Shown here: positions 16,610 through 24,811 of the stretch, in pieces
Numbering within the stretch: position 1 is the stretch's first letter
How the letters are laid out: each line of letters begins with the position of its first letter
From: Lawsonella clevelandensis
GTDB lineage: Bacteria > Actinomycetota > Actinomycetes > Mycobacteriales > Mycobacteriaceae
NCBI RefSeq assembly: GCF_003241315.1
Contig: NZ_QFOZ01000001.1
Coordinates: forward strand, 124,001-188,000
Reading direction: 5' to 3'
DNA: 64,000 nucleotides
Notes under the pieces: model-generated
Databases searched by the model: none
Told to the model about the DNA's origin: nothing
What the model saw: the letters and a program-made list of their open reading frames with translations, nothing else
Translations under genes and position numbers: made by a program

Positions 16610-17284
16610 ATGTTTAGCAATGTCGGCTGGGGGGAAATTCTCGTTATCCTCGTTGTCGCTGTCATCATTTTAGGTCCTGATCGTCTCCCAGATGCTGCTC
16701 GTCGCCTTGCTAAAGGACTACGTAAACTGCGTGATTGGGCTAATAATGCACAAGACCAGTTAAAAGATAACGTGGATGAAGAATTCGGGGATCTTAAAGA
16801 ATTCCAGGAACCAGTAAAAGAAATTGCCCGTATTAAAACAATGGGACCGAAGGCTGCAGCCATCCACTACTTACTAGATGATGATGCGTCTGTTCTAGAC
16901 GTTGATTTGGGGAAGAAAGATCTTACTTTTGATCTTAAAGAACTTAGCGGTCTCAATGATGTTGATGAATCAGCATTCCGGGCAGCACCTGAGCAACCGG
17001 TGCGTGGCCCTCATGAAGGTAGTGGGCATGAGGGCAGTGATGCGGTATCGGGAGCGACAAGGTTGCACAATCACACCACTACTTCTGCAGTAACTATTAA
17101 TGATGGCATTGCGTCTACGGCTGAGGAAGCTGCTTTTAGTGCGGATGGTTTAGCGCGATATCGGCCGCAGGAAACGTCCTCCACGGAAGGAACAGGATCT
17201 CCGAGTGCTCCTCTTACAGTGGGGGATAGTTGGGAAGAATCTAACGAAGAAGATGTTGAGATTTCCTTTGATGAGGAAGACTAA
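16610..17284 (+). CDS. tatB: Sec-independent protein translocase subunit TatB
   Basis: Protein of 224 residues with a single N-terminal transmembrane helix (GWGEILVILVVAVIILGPDR), the conserved Gly-Pro hinge, and an amphipathic helix LPDAARRLAKGLRKLRDW; this is the TatB part of the twin-arginine export receptor with TatC. The remaining 130 residues are acidic and low-complexity, longer than in E. coli and typical of actinobacteria. A Tat substrate candidate, the ApbE lipoprotein, is encoded 3 kb away. TatA and TatC are not in the window. Confidence 0.92.
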   Translation: MFSNVGWGEILVILVVAVIILGPDRLPDAARRLAKGLRKLRDWANNAQDQLKDNVDEEFGDLKEFQEPVKEIARIKTMGPKAAAIHYLLDDDASVLDVDLGKKDLTFDLKELSGLNDVDESAFRAAPEQPVRGPHEGSGHEGSDAVSGATRLHNHTTTSAVTINDGIASTAEEAAFSADGLARYRPQETSSTEGTGSPSAPLTVGDSWEESNEEDVEISFDEED

Positions 17285-17313
17285 CTCAACAATCTTATTG
17301 CACCATATAAACT

Positions 17314-17356
17314 CACTGCCCTTCTCAGCACATAACCAGTGTTGAGAAGGGCAGTG
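17314..17356. terminator. Bidirectional hairpin terminator between tatB and mrp
   Basis: CACTGCCCTTCTCA (17314-17327) and TGAGAAGGGCAGTG (17343-17356) form a perfect 14-bp stem with a 15-base loop, in the 110-base gap between convergent genes. On the plus strand it is followed by TTAT, and an A-rich stretch precedes it, so it could serve both directions. Confidence 0.8.
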
Positions 17357-17394
17357 TTATAGATATGGTTTCCTGTAGAGGAACGATAGTGGGA

Positions 17395-18522
17395 TTAATG
17401 CGGCTGAATACCTAGCGACTGTCCAACAATGCTTTCGCGCTGTTCAAGAAGCTGATCAACAATATTATTGAAGGCTTTAGCCACAGTACTATCCGGGTGA
17501 GAAAGGACGATGGGGACGCCCGCGTCTCCTCCTTCACGAAGACGCACATCCATAGGAATCTGGTCCAACACGTTGACTTGGTATCCCAACATGCGGGTGA
17601 GATCCATAGCGACCGTCATACCGCCACCATTTCCAAACATTTCCACGGTGGAACCGTCAGGAAGCTCCATCCAAGACATATTTTCGATAACGCCAACAAC
17701 TTTCTGCTTGGTTTGTGCCGCCATCATGCCGGAGCGTTCCGCTACTTCTGCAGCTGCCGTCTGTGGGGTTGTCACAATGAGGAGCTGGGAATTCGGGAGC
17801 AAGGAGGGGATAGAGAGGGCAATGTCGCCTGTTCCGGGGGGAAGATCGAGGAGGAGGAAGTCAAGATCGCCCCAGTACACGTCTGTCAGGAATTGCTGTA
17901 GTGCGCGGTGGAGCATGGGGCCACGCCAGACAACGGGAGCATTACCGGCGGTGAATTGAGCAATGGAAATACATTTCACACCATGCGCCTCAGGCGGCAT
18001 CATCATGTCGTCTACTTTGGTAGGCGGCATAGTGGAGCCAAGCATGGGGGGAATGGAATGGCCGTAGATATCAGCGTCTAAGATGCCTACGGAAAAGCCG
18101 CGTTTAGCTAGGGTGGCGGCTAAGTTCACAGTGGTAGAGGATTTGCCAACTCCGCCCTTGCCGGAGGTGACGGCGTAGACGGTTGTATGATTACCGGGCT
18201 TATTAAAGGGAATATCTTTTTGGGCGCCAGGACCTTGTAGTTTTTGGCGCATTGCGCGTCGCTGTTCGTCCGTCATAACTCCCAAGGTGACGTCTACTGC
18301 AGTTACTCCCTCAACGCGAGAAACTGCTGAGATGACACTATCGCGGATGGAGGACTGTAAGGGGCAGCCCGCAATCGTCAGAAGAATAGCTACAGTAACG
18401 TGGCCATTGGGATCGATATCGACATTGTCTACCATTCCCAAATCTGTGATGGGGCGGTGAATTTCAGGGTCTTTTACAGTAGCAAGGGCAGCTTGTACCG
18501 CATCAAGATTTACAGCAGTCAT
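17395..18522 (-). CDS. mrp: Mrp/NBP35-type iron-sulfur cluster carrier ATPase
   Basis: P-loop ATPase of 375 residues thought to carry and transfer Fe-S clusters. An N-terminal DUF59 (MIP18-like) domain covers about residues 1-95; the deviant Walker A is TSGKGGVGKSSTTVNLA and later motifs are DADIYGHSIP and LLLDLPPGTGD. The C-terminal CxxC pair that binds the cluster in many Mrp proteins is not seen; the segment reads VIENMSWMELPDG, as in many actinobacterial members. Convergent with tatB across a strong terminator; recalled as Rv1229c in mycobacteria. Confidence 0.93.
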   Translation of the reverse strand: MTAVNLDAVQAALATVKDPEIHRPITDLGMVDNVDIDPNGHVTVAILLTIAGCPLQSSIRDSVISAVSRVEGVTAVDVTLGVMTDEQRRAMRQKLQGPGAQKDIPFNKPGNHTTVYAVTSGKGGVGKSSTTVNLAATLAKRGFSVGILDADIYGHSIPPMLGSTMPPTKVDDMMMPPEAHGVKCISIAQFTAGNAPVVWRGPMLHRALQQFLTDVYWGDLDFLLLDLPPGTGDIALSIPSLLPNSQLLIVTTPQTAAAEVAERSGMMAAQTKQKVVGVIENMSWMELPDGSTVEMFGNGGGMTVAMDLTRMLGYQVNVLDQIPMDVRLREGGDAGVPIVLSHPDSTVAKAFNNIVDQLLEQRESIVGQSLGIQPH

Positions 18523-18597
18523 GGATTTCAGTTTAGCGAGTGGAGAGAATAGTTATCGACTGGGCTCGCTTATAGCGTGCCAGACTATTGAGAAAAT

Positions 18598-19152
18598 TTA
18601 TGATGTCTCAGATGGTGCAGTAATAGCTGCGCTATCAGCATGTTCTTGCATATCAGAAGAATTAGATAAGTGGTCGAGTCGTTCATTGATCTTTTGTAAC
18701 GTGTCATGGATCTCATCTAATTCATGGCGCATGTAGTCGCGTGTAACAGTCTCGCCTACCGCAATACGGACACCGGCAAGTTCACGGGCGAGGAATTCAG
18801 TATCAGCTTTAGTTTGGGCGGCACGTACACGATCTTCCTGCAGACTGACACGATCGCGATTCTCTTGACGATTTTGTGCCAGCAGAATAAGCGGTGCTGC
18901 ATAGGCGGCCTGCGTCGAAAATGCCAAGTTGAGAAGGATAAAAGGGTAGGGGTCAAAAGCGTGGCGTGCTAGCACAATATTGAGGACGATCCACCCCACA
19001 ACGAACACGGTCTGGTAGGCCAAATATTTGCCGGTACCTAGAAAACGCGCCACTACTTCAGCACGACGACCGACAGTTTCTGTATCGAAGATGCGTCGCC
19101 GACGTCCACTCAGCTGAGGAATATCGAGACGGTTATGATTATCTGTCATCAT
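18598..19152 (-). CDS. DUF1003 membrane protein
   Basis: Protein of 184 residues with two hydrophobic helices (YQTVFVVGWIVLNIVLA and the following FILLNLAFSTQAAYAAPLIL) joined by the conserved DPYPF turn, then the motif AQNRQENRDR, all characteristic of DUF1003. A C-terminal region of about 80 residues looks like a coiled coil. Function is unknown. The gene overlaps the upstream CBS-domain gene by 14 bases, so they are translationally coupled; the same pairing is recalled in mycobacteria (Rv1232c-Rv1234 region). Confidence 0.87.
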   Translation of the reverse strand: MMTDNHNRLDIPQLSGRRRRIFDTETVGRRAEVVARFLGTGKYLAYQTVFVVGWIVLNIVLARHAFDPYPFILLNLAFSTQAAYAAPLILLAQNRQENRDRVSLQEDRVRAAQTKADTEFLARELAGVRIAVGETVTRDYMRHELDEIHDTLQKINERLDHLSNSSDMQEHADSAAITAPSETS

Positions 19153-20431
19153 CTACCTCCCTTACTGCCATTTCTGCTTCGCGCCAGTTCTCCGGCAAAA
19201 GGTGGTCGAGCAGATCGTCAACGCTGACAGCACCCAGTAGGTGCCCGGTACTATCCACCACCGGTCCACACACCAAGTTATATGTGGCAAGGTAACGAGC
19301 TACCGATTCCGTGGAGGCTTCTGGGGTGAGCGCAGTGAGATCGGTATCAATGTAATCGCCAATGAGTGTTGATGGTGGTTCCCGAAGTAATCGTTGCGTA
19401 TGCACAACGCCAAGATATTTCCCAGTGGGAGTTTGTGTAGGGGGACGCACGACATAGACAAGGGAGGATACGGCCGCAGAACGATCTGGATTACGAACAT
19501 GCGCCAGTGCTTCTGCCACAGTTGTTTGTGCAGTCAGGATAATGGGTTCAGGCGTCATAATGCCGCCAGCGGTTTCAGGACTAAATGTAAGCAGGCGGCG
19601 GACTGTACCAGCGTCCTGCTTATTCATGAGGCTAAGCAGACTTTCTGCCTCGTGTGACGGCATTTCTCCAAGGACATCAGCGGCGTCATCGGGATCCATA
19701 GCTTCCAGAACGTCGGCGGCACGGGCGAGCGGTAACGCTGTAAGAAGCTCCGTCTGATCGTCATCGGGAAGCTCCTGCACAATATCGGCAAGACGCTCAT
19801 CATCAAGTACAGAGGCCAATTCCAGACGCCGCTTTTGCGGAAGGCTAAGAATAGCGGAGGCAACATCTGCTGGGCGCATGTCCTCATATCGTTGGGCAAG
19901 AGCAGCCGCATCCTGCTCATTATTCAAAACAGTGGTGTTAGAGAACCCTTGAATAAATTCCCACTCCACTAGATGGATAGCACCGCGGCGGGAGAAGGGG
20001 CCGGTGCGACGGCGTACGGCTAGCCGGGAAACAATCCAGTCACGGCTTCGTGTTTGTTCAATTTCAACATCTGTGACAACGACGTTTTTACCGTCAAGAT
20101 CTTCAATTTCAGGATCGCGTACCTGGACGATGGAGTCCACCATTTCGCCTAGTACTTGGATCTCCATAGGGTGTTGTTTGAAGGAACGGACAGTGACGTT
20201 TCCTGTCACGAGGGTGACGGCAGATTCAGAAAAACTCGCAATGCGCAGCATGGGGAGGAAGATACGGCGTCTATTGAGAAGCTGAATAACCAGCCCTACA
20301 GCACGAGGTGAAGAAGTGGGATCTTGCAGGGTAAGAACAACATCCCGAACGCGACCAAGTGATTCACCATCGGGGCCGAGAACGACAAGATTATCTAGTC
20401 GCCCTACGAAAACACGGTTAGGTGAGTTCAT
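19139..20431 (-). CDS. PRC-barrel / MgtE-N / CBS-pair protein
   Basis: Cytoplasmic protein of 430 residues with an N-terminal PRC-barrel-like part (about 1-160), the superhelical MgtE intracellular N domain (about 190-280; LPDDDQTELLTALPLARAAD and MDPDDAADVLGEMPSHEAE), and two CBS domains (about 285-415; GGIMTPEPIIL). It lacks the MgtE transmembrane channel, so it is a regulatory relative, perhaps a Mg2+ or nucleotide sensor. Coupling to the DUF1003 gene suggests the two membrane-related proteins act together. The start is ATG at 20431; divergent from apbE. Confidence 0.85.
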   Translation of the reverse strand: MNSPNRVFVGRLDNLVVLGPDGESLGRVRDVVLTLQDPTSSPRAVGLVIQLLNRRRIFLPMLRIASFSESAVTLVTGNVTVRSFKQHPMEIQVLGEMVDSIVQVRDPEIEDLDGKNVVVTDVEIEQTRSRDWIVSRLAVRRRTGPFSRRGAIHLVEWEFIQGFSNTTVLNNEQDAAALAQRYEDMRPADVASAILSLPQKRRLELASVLDDERLADIVQELPDDDQTELLTALPLARAADVLEAMDPDDAADVLGEMPSHEAESLLSLMNKQDAGTVRRLLTFSPETAGGIMTPEPIILTAQTTVAEALAHVRNPDRSAAVSSLVYVVRPPTQTPTGKYLGVVHTQRLLREPPSTLIGDYIDTDLTALTPEASTESVARYLATYNLVCGPVVDSTGHLLGAVSVDDLLDHLLPENWREAEMAVREVDDDR

Positions 20432-20453
20432 GTATTCAGTGTAATGCGTGCGG

Positions 20454-20484
20454 AATTAACACTGTAGCGTAATTAACACTGTAG
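20454..20484. repeat. 14-bp tandem direct repeat in the CBS-gene/apbE promoter region
   Basis: AATTAACACTGTAG occurs at 20454-20467 and again at 20471-20484, start-to-start distance 17 bases. It lies 23 bases upstream of the minus-strand CBS gene and about 110 bases upstream of apbE. Two adjacent copies suggest a transcription-factor binding site. A TATACT hexamer at 20531-20536 could be an apbE -10. Confidence 0.55.
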
Positions 20485-20591
20485 GCATTGTCACATGTAC
20501 TCCACAGTAAGATGCGGTGTGAAGTGCCACTATACTAGATGGACAGTGCTGGGTAGACGCAGTAGTGCGTATTGTCTGCGAGAGCGGTGTC

Positions 20592-21701
20592 ATGAAAAAG
20601 AAATTTTCTGCTCCTTGGGCGCACAGAGTGTATAGAACGTACAGTGCGTACAGAAATACGCGCCATCTTTCCAGACGTACATTTCTTAGGATGGCTGGGT
20701 CTGCAGGAGTCCTCGGGTTGGGGGCAGCAACGGGCTGTAGTTTGGATGAGACCCTACAAAAGAATGTTATTCGTGGCACCACCATGGGAACGTATTATGC
20801 AATTACGTATCTCCATGATGGGAAAAATCCTTCTGTTGAGGATGTTCGTAAAAAGATAGAAGAACGGTTTTCCGCTATTAATCAGCAGATGTCCACCTAT
20901 ATTCCGGACTCTGAACTGTCTCGGTTTAACCAGTTCCGTGACGTTAATACTCCTTTTCCTGTTTCTTCAAACGTTATTACGGTGGTGCGGGAGGCTATCC
21001 GTCTTCATGCAGTTACTGCGGGAAAACTTGATGTTACTGTTGGGCCGTTAGTGAACTTGTGGGGGTTTGGCCCAGATGGCCGTGCGAATAGGGTACCTAC
21101 CGACGCTGAGATTAGGAGAGCTAAAGCACAGTGCGGCATCAATAATTTGGACATTGTTGGGGATGCACTGGTGAAGAAAATTCCGGACCTTTATGTTGAT
21201 CTATCTTCTATTGCTAAAGGCTTTGGGGTGGAATACATTGCCGATGAATTAGAAGCATTGGGAATAGACCGTTACCTAGTGGATGTGGGGGGAGAGGTGC
21301 GCGGCCTGGGGGCTAGTGCGCATGGTGGTCCGTGGCGGGTAGCAGTAGAACGCCCGATATCGCAAGAGGATACGTTCTTAGACCGGATGGTGCATTTAGC
21401 CGATTCTTCAGTAGCCACATCGGGGGATTATCGTAACTATTTTGAAAAGGACGGGCATCGTTATTCGCATACGATTGATCCGAGTACTGGCCGCCCTATT
21501 ACTCATAATCTTGCCTCGGTAACTGTTATGCATCATTCGTGTATGACGGCTGACGGGTTGGCGACGGGCCTTGACGTATTGGGACCCGATAAAGGTATGG
21601 AACAGGCTATAAAAATGGATATAGCTTGCACCATGATTGTTAAAGAAGGCGGGACATTCCACGAAAAAATGTCACCGGCCTGGCGTCGACAAACAGAATA
21701 A
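20592..21701 (+). CDS. apbE: FAD:protein FMN transferase ApbE, Tat-exported lipoprotein
   Basis: Protein of 369 residues that attaches FMN covalently to Thr/Ser of target flavoproteins outside the membrane. Family motifs seen: GTTMGTYY, DVTVGPLVNLWGFGPDG, DLSSIAKGFGVEYIADEL, YLVDVGGEVRGLG and HTIDPSTGRPI. The N-terminus carries a twin-arginine signal (SRRTFLRMAG) followed by a lipobox-like GAATGC, so it should be exported folded by Tat and lipidated. ATG at 20592 gives a compact start. No flavoprotein target such as Nqr/Rnf subunits or FMN-binding-domain proteins is encoded in the window, so its partner lies elsewhere. Confidence 0.92.
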   Translation: MKKKFSAPWAHRVYRTYSAYRNTRHLSRRTFLRMAGSAGVLGLGAATGCSLDETLQKNVIRGTTMGTYYAITYLHDGKNPSVEDVRKKIEERFSAINQQMSTYIPDSELSRFNQFRDVNTPFPVSSNVITVVREAIRLHAVTAGKLDVTVGPLVNLWGFGPDGRANRVPTDAEIRRAKAQCGINNLDIVGDALVKKIPDLYVDLSSIAKGFGVEYIADELEALGIDRYLVDVGGEVRGLGASAHGGPWRVAVERPISQEDTFLDRMVHLADSSVATSGDYRNYFEKDGHRYSHTIDPSTGRPITHNLASVTVMHHSCMTADGLATGLDVLGPDKGMEQAIKMDIACTMIVKEGGTFHEKMSPAWRRQTE

Positions 21702-21719
21702 AGAGTAACAGAGTAGAGA

Positions 21720-22808
21720 TTAGAGCCATTTCTTTCGTCTGAAGACCATGTACATAGTGACTGACCAGACCACCATGAGGGCAACGACAACATAGTAGGC
21801 TCCGTGAACTTCAAGCAAGGGCATGAATGTGAAGTTCATACCGTAGATGCTGGCGATAAGTGTGGGGACGGCAATGATGGCAGCCCATGCAGACAATGCA
21901 CGGCTAATAACGTTTTGCTCAACGCCTACTTTTGCAGCTGCAGCAGCGATGAGGGAGCTGAGCACTTCATCGAATCCGTGCACGTCTGATATGGCGCGCA
22001 GGAGGTGGTCTTCAACGTCGCGGAAGTAACTGCGGATATCTTCGTCTACGTAGATTTGGTCACTGTTGCACAGTTCGTGGAGTGGTGTGCGGAGTGGCGA
22101 GATGAGGTGTTTAATTTCCAGCACTTCTCGTTTTACGGCATAAATTTCATCAATGTCGATATCGGTGTTGGGATCGAAGACTTCCTCTTCTAGGTCGTCA
22201 ATATCGTTATCCATGAGTGCTGCGACTTTAAGATATGAGTCCACAACATGGTCGACGACGCTGTAGAAACACATCATGGGACCTTGTGCTAGATCCTCGG
22301 GATTGTGCGAGAGGCGTTTGTGGACTCTATCGAGGCTGTGACCGTTGCCGTGTTGTATAGAGATAAAGTAGTTTTTACCTGCGACAAGAACCACTTCACC
22401 TGTTTCAACGGCGTCTGCAGGATTGTCGATAACTTCGTGGTCAACATAGCGGAGGGTGCGGGCTACTAGGGTAAGGGAATCGTCGAAGGACTCAAGTTTG
22501 GGGCGTTGGTGGTCGGTAGAGCAGTCTTCTACAAGGAGTTCGTGTAGATTGTAGACACGCCCTACGTGTGTCATCTGCCGACGATTCGGGTCGCGGAGTT
22601 GTAGCCATACGAAATGTCCGGGATGCTCTTCTACCCAATGGAAGCCACTGCGATAGTCGAACGTGCGGTCAATGTGGTGTCCGTTCTCATCATAAACATC
22701 GCATCCTGTGGTTGCTTCAGCAGTGGGGATATGGGCATTCTCTCTAGACTCTTCGTGAGTATTTTTCTGAGGGTTGAAGAGTTTATCCCAGAAGGTAGTA
22801 AAACCCAT
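21720..22808 (-). CDS. corA: CorA-family magnesium/divalent cation channel
   Basis: Protein of 362 residues, long cytoplasmic domain followed by two C-terminal transmembrane helices; the signature YGMNF lies at the end of the first helix and the chain ends in a basic RRKKWL. CorA pentamers import Mg2+ or Co2+. I place the start at ATG 22808, which has AGGAG seven bases upstream; a longer frame back to 22901 would overlap rmlC. The gene follows rmlC by 40 bases and probably shares its transcript. It is convergent with apbE, 18 bases apart. Confidence 0.92.
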   Translation of the reverse strand: MGFTTFWDKLFNPQKNTHEESRENAHIPTAEATTGCDVYDENGHHIDRTFDYRSGFHWVEEHPGHFVWLQLRDPNRRQMTHVGRVYNLHELLVEDCSTDHQRPKLESFDDSLTLVARTLRYVDHEVIDNPADAVETGEVVLVAGKNYFISIQHGNGHSLDRVHKRLSHNPEDLAQGPMMCFYSVVDHVVDSYLKVAALMDNDIDDLEEEVFDPNTDIDIDEIYAVKREVLEIKHLISPLRTPLHELCNSDQIYVDEDIRSYFRDVEDHLLRAISDVHGFDEVLSSLIAAAAAKVGVEQNVISRALSAWAAIIAVPTLIASIYGMNFTFMPLLEVHGAYYVVVALMVVWSVTMYMVFRRKKWL

Positions 22809-22848
22809 TGCACGCTCCTGTAGATGAGGTAGGCGGACTAGAGAGTAG

Positions 22849-23490
22849 TTAGTGGTCGGATGGCATGTGCTGCAAATCATGATAGTAAGCGACACATTCA
22901 TCGTAGCGGGGAAGTGCTTCAGATTCTTTTACAGCTCTTAATGTGGGCGCTGCTTGATCTTTCTCTGACAGTGTTAGGCAACTTTTATTACCGAGACCGT
23001 ATTTTTCACACCATGTGTTAAATGGCAGTGAAAGAGTTGGGTCAAATGGGTTAATGCCATGTTCAGCAGGCGGATTATAGGCCTCTGAACAGAGATAATT
23101 TAAAGCTGCATCATCGGTGAGTCCAATAACAAGGTGTCCCATTCCCTCGGGGAGAAAGACAGCTTTTCCACTATTAGGTGACAACTCGACGGCAACATGT
23201 TGAGAAAAAGTTGGAGAACCTACACGGAGGTCTACAAGGACATCTAATAAACGCCCGCTAGCTGCATAAACGTACTTGGATTGTCCTGGTGGAACATCTG
23301 CGAAGTGGATTCCGCGAACGGCGCCACGGTGAGTGGGGCTAAGGTTTGTTTGCTTTACAGCCAGTTTATAGCCAACCGTATCGATAAAGGTAGGGGCATG
23401 AAATGGGGCTGAAAAGAAACCCCGTTTATCCGGGAAGGTGGGGGCTTCAAAGAGAAAACACTGAGGAAGAGGAAGTTGTACTACATGCAT
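22849..23490 (-). CDS. rmlC: dTDP-4-dehydrorhamnose 3,5-epimerase
   Basis: Cupin-fold epimerase of 213 residues that makes dTDP-4-keto-L-rhamnose, precursor of the rhamnose linking arabinogalactan to peptidoglycan in mycolic-acid bacteria. Motifs: FPDKRGFF near the N-terminus, RGAVRGIHF with the catalytic His, RLLDVLVDLRVGSPTF, and FLPEGMGHLV. The C-terminal 35 residues extend beyond the core. rmlA, rmlB and rmlD are not in the window. It is divergent from the malic enzyme gene and upstream of corA. Confidence 0.9.
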   Translation of the reverse strand: MHVVQLPLPQCFLFEAPTFPDKRGFFSAPFHAPTFIDTVGYKLAVKQTNLSPTHRGAVRGIHFADVPPGQSKYVYAASGRLLDVLVDLRVGSPTFSQHVAVELSPNSGKAVFLPEGMGHLVIGLTDDAALNYLCSEAYNPPAEHGINPFDPTLSLPFNTWCEKYGLGNKSCLTLSEKDQAAPTLRAVKESEALPRYDECVAYYHDLQHMPSDH

Positions 23491-23546
23491 GGAATGGAAG
23501 TTTACCTGTCGCTAGGATAAGACGAGTAAGGGTATTGTCTCTTACA

Positions 23547-23556
23547 TCACTAGTGA
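23547..23556. promoter_or_regulatory. Palindrome TCACTAGTGA between rmlC and malic enzyme gene
   Basis: A perfect 10-bp palindrome in the 94-base divergent region, 57 bases upstream of rmlC and 29 bases upstream of the malic enzyme start. It could be a regulator site, but ten-base palindromes are not rare. Confidence 0.25.
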
Positions 23557-23584
23557 GAAATATTGTGACGTGAAGGGGATACAA

Positions 23585-24808
23585 GTGACACAGACTATCA
23601 CAACACGTAATAACGCCGATGACGGTATGTTCACTGCCGCAATTAATGAAGATGCGGTAACAGAAGAAGAAGTATTGAAGTATCACCTCGATGGAAAACT
23701 CGATATCGCGCTGCATTCTCCACTAGATACCCAGCACGATTTATCAGTTGCCTACACCCCTGGAGTAGCTCTCGCATGTAACGACATCTACGACAAACCA
23801 GAAGATGTCAGGCGCTACACCTGGGCAGGACGCCTGGTCGCCGTTATTAGTGACGGAACTGCAGTGCTTGGGCTGGGAAACATTGGTCCAAAAGCCGCAC
23901 TCCCCGTTATGGAAGGTAAATGCGCACTGTTCAAACAGTTCTCCGGGCTCAATGCTATCCCGATTGTACTAGACACTACCGACCCCGATGAGATCGTCGA
24001 GACATGTATCCGTCTACAACCCAGTTTCGGCGCAATCAACTTGGAGGATATCTCTGCACCGCGCTGCTTCGAAATCGAAAACCGTCTGAAAAAAGAACTC
24101 GATATTCCCGTCATGCACGACGATCAGCATGGTACAGCGGTTGTTGTCCTTGCCGGTATGATTAATGCCTGCCGGTTTACCGGGCGCAAAGCAGAAGATC
24201 TGAAAGTTGTTGTTTCGGGTGCCGGTGCTGCCGGCGTTGCCTGCACAAAAATTATTCTCAATGCGGGAGTCAAAAACATTGTGGTGTTAGATTCCCATGG
24301 CATTATTTCGCGCGGTCGAGATGGTCTTAACCCCGTAAAAGAAAAACTGGCTAAGATCACCAACCCGAACAATATCGTCGGTGGACAGGAAGAAGCACTG
24401 CGCGATGCTGATGTTTACGTGGGAGTGTCTTGCGGACATGTACCAGAAGACGTTGTGAAGACCATGGCTCCTGACGCCATGATCTTCTCGCTCTCTAACC
24501 CCGACCCGGAGATACCTATCGACGTTGCACACCGGCATGCTTCCATTGTCGCAACGGGCCGTTCTGATTATCCCAACCAGCTCAACAACGTTCTCGCTTT
24601 CCCCGGTATTTTCCGAGGAGCTTTGGACGCGTGTGCTACCGATATCAGTGAAGAAATGCTGCAGGCAGCCGCCTATGCCATCGCTGACGTTATCGACCCG
24701 GATGACTTAGCAGCTGACTACATCATTCCATCGCCACTCGATACACGGGTATGCCCAGCCGTCACAGCTGCTGTGAAAGCTGCTGCAGAAAAAGCTAAGC
24801 AATCGTAA
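23585..24808 (+). CDS. Malic enzyme (short prokaryotic type)
   Basis: Enzyme of 407 residues that oxidatively decarboxylates malate to pyruvate. Visible motifs: SVAYTPGVALAC, LGLGNIGPKAALPVMEGK, INLEDISAPRCFEIE (metal ligands), VMHDDQHGTAVVVLAG, and the nucleotide-binding VVSGAGAAGVACTKI. It lacks the C-terminal phosphotransacetylase-like domain of MaeB, so it is the short form like corynebacterial MalE. The GTG start at 23585 has AAGGGGA upstream. NAD versus NADP use cannot be settled by eye. The gene is convergent with the broken kgd gene, only 3 bases away. Confidence 0.92.
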   Translation: MTQTITTRNNADDGMFTAAINEDAVTEEEVLKYHLDGKLDIALHSPLDTQHDLSVAYTPGVALACNDIYDKPEDVRRYTWAGRLVAVISDGTAVLGLGNIGPKAALPVMEGKCALFKQFSGLNAIPIVLDTTDPDEIVETCIRLQPSFGAINLEDISAPRCFEIENRLKKELDIPVMHDDQHGTAVVVLAGMINACRFTGRKAEDLKVVVSGAGAAGVACTKIILNAGVKNIVVLDSHGIISRGRDGLNPVKEKLAKITNPNNIVGGQEEALRDADVYVGVSCGHVPEDVVKTMAPDAMIFSLSNPDPEIPIDVAHRHASIVATGRSDYPNQLNNVLAFPGIFRGALDACATDISEEMLQAAAYAIADVIDPDDLAADYIIPSPLDTRVCPAVTAAVKAAAEKAKQS

Positions 24809-24811
24809 CTA

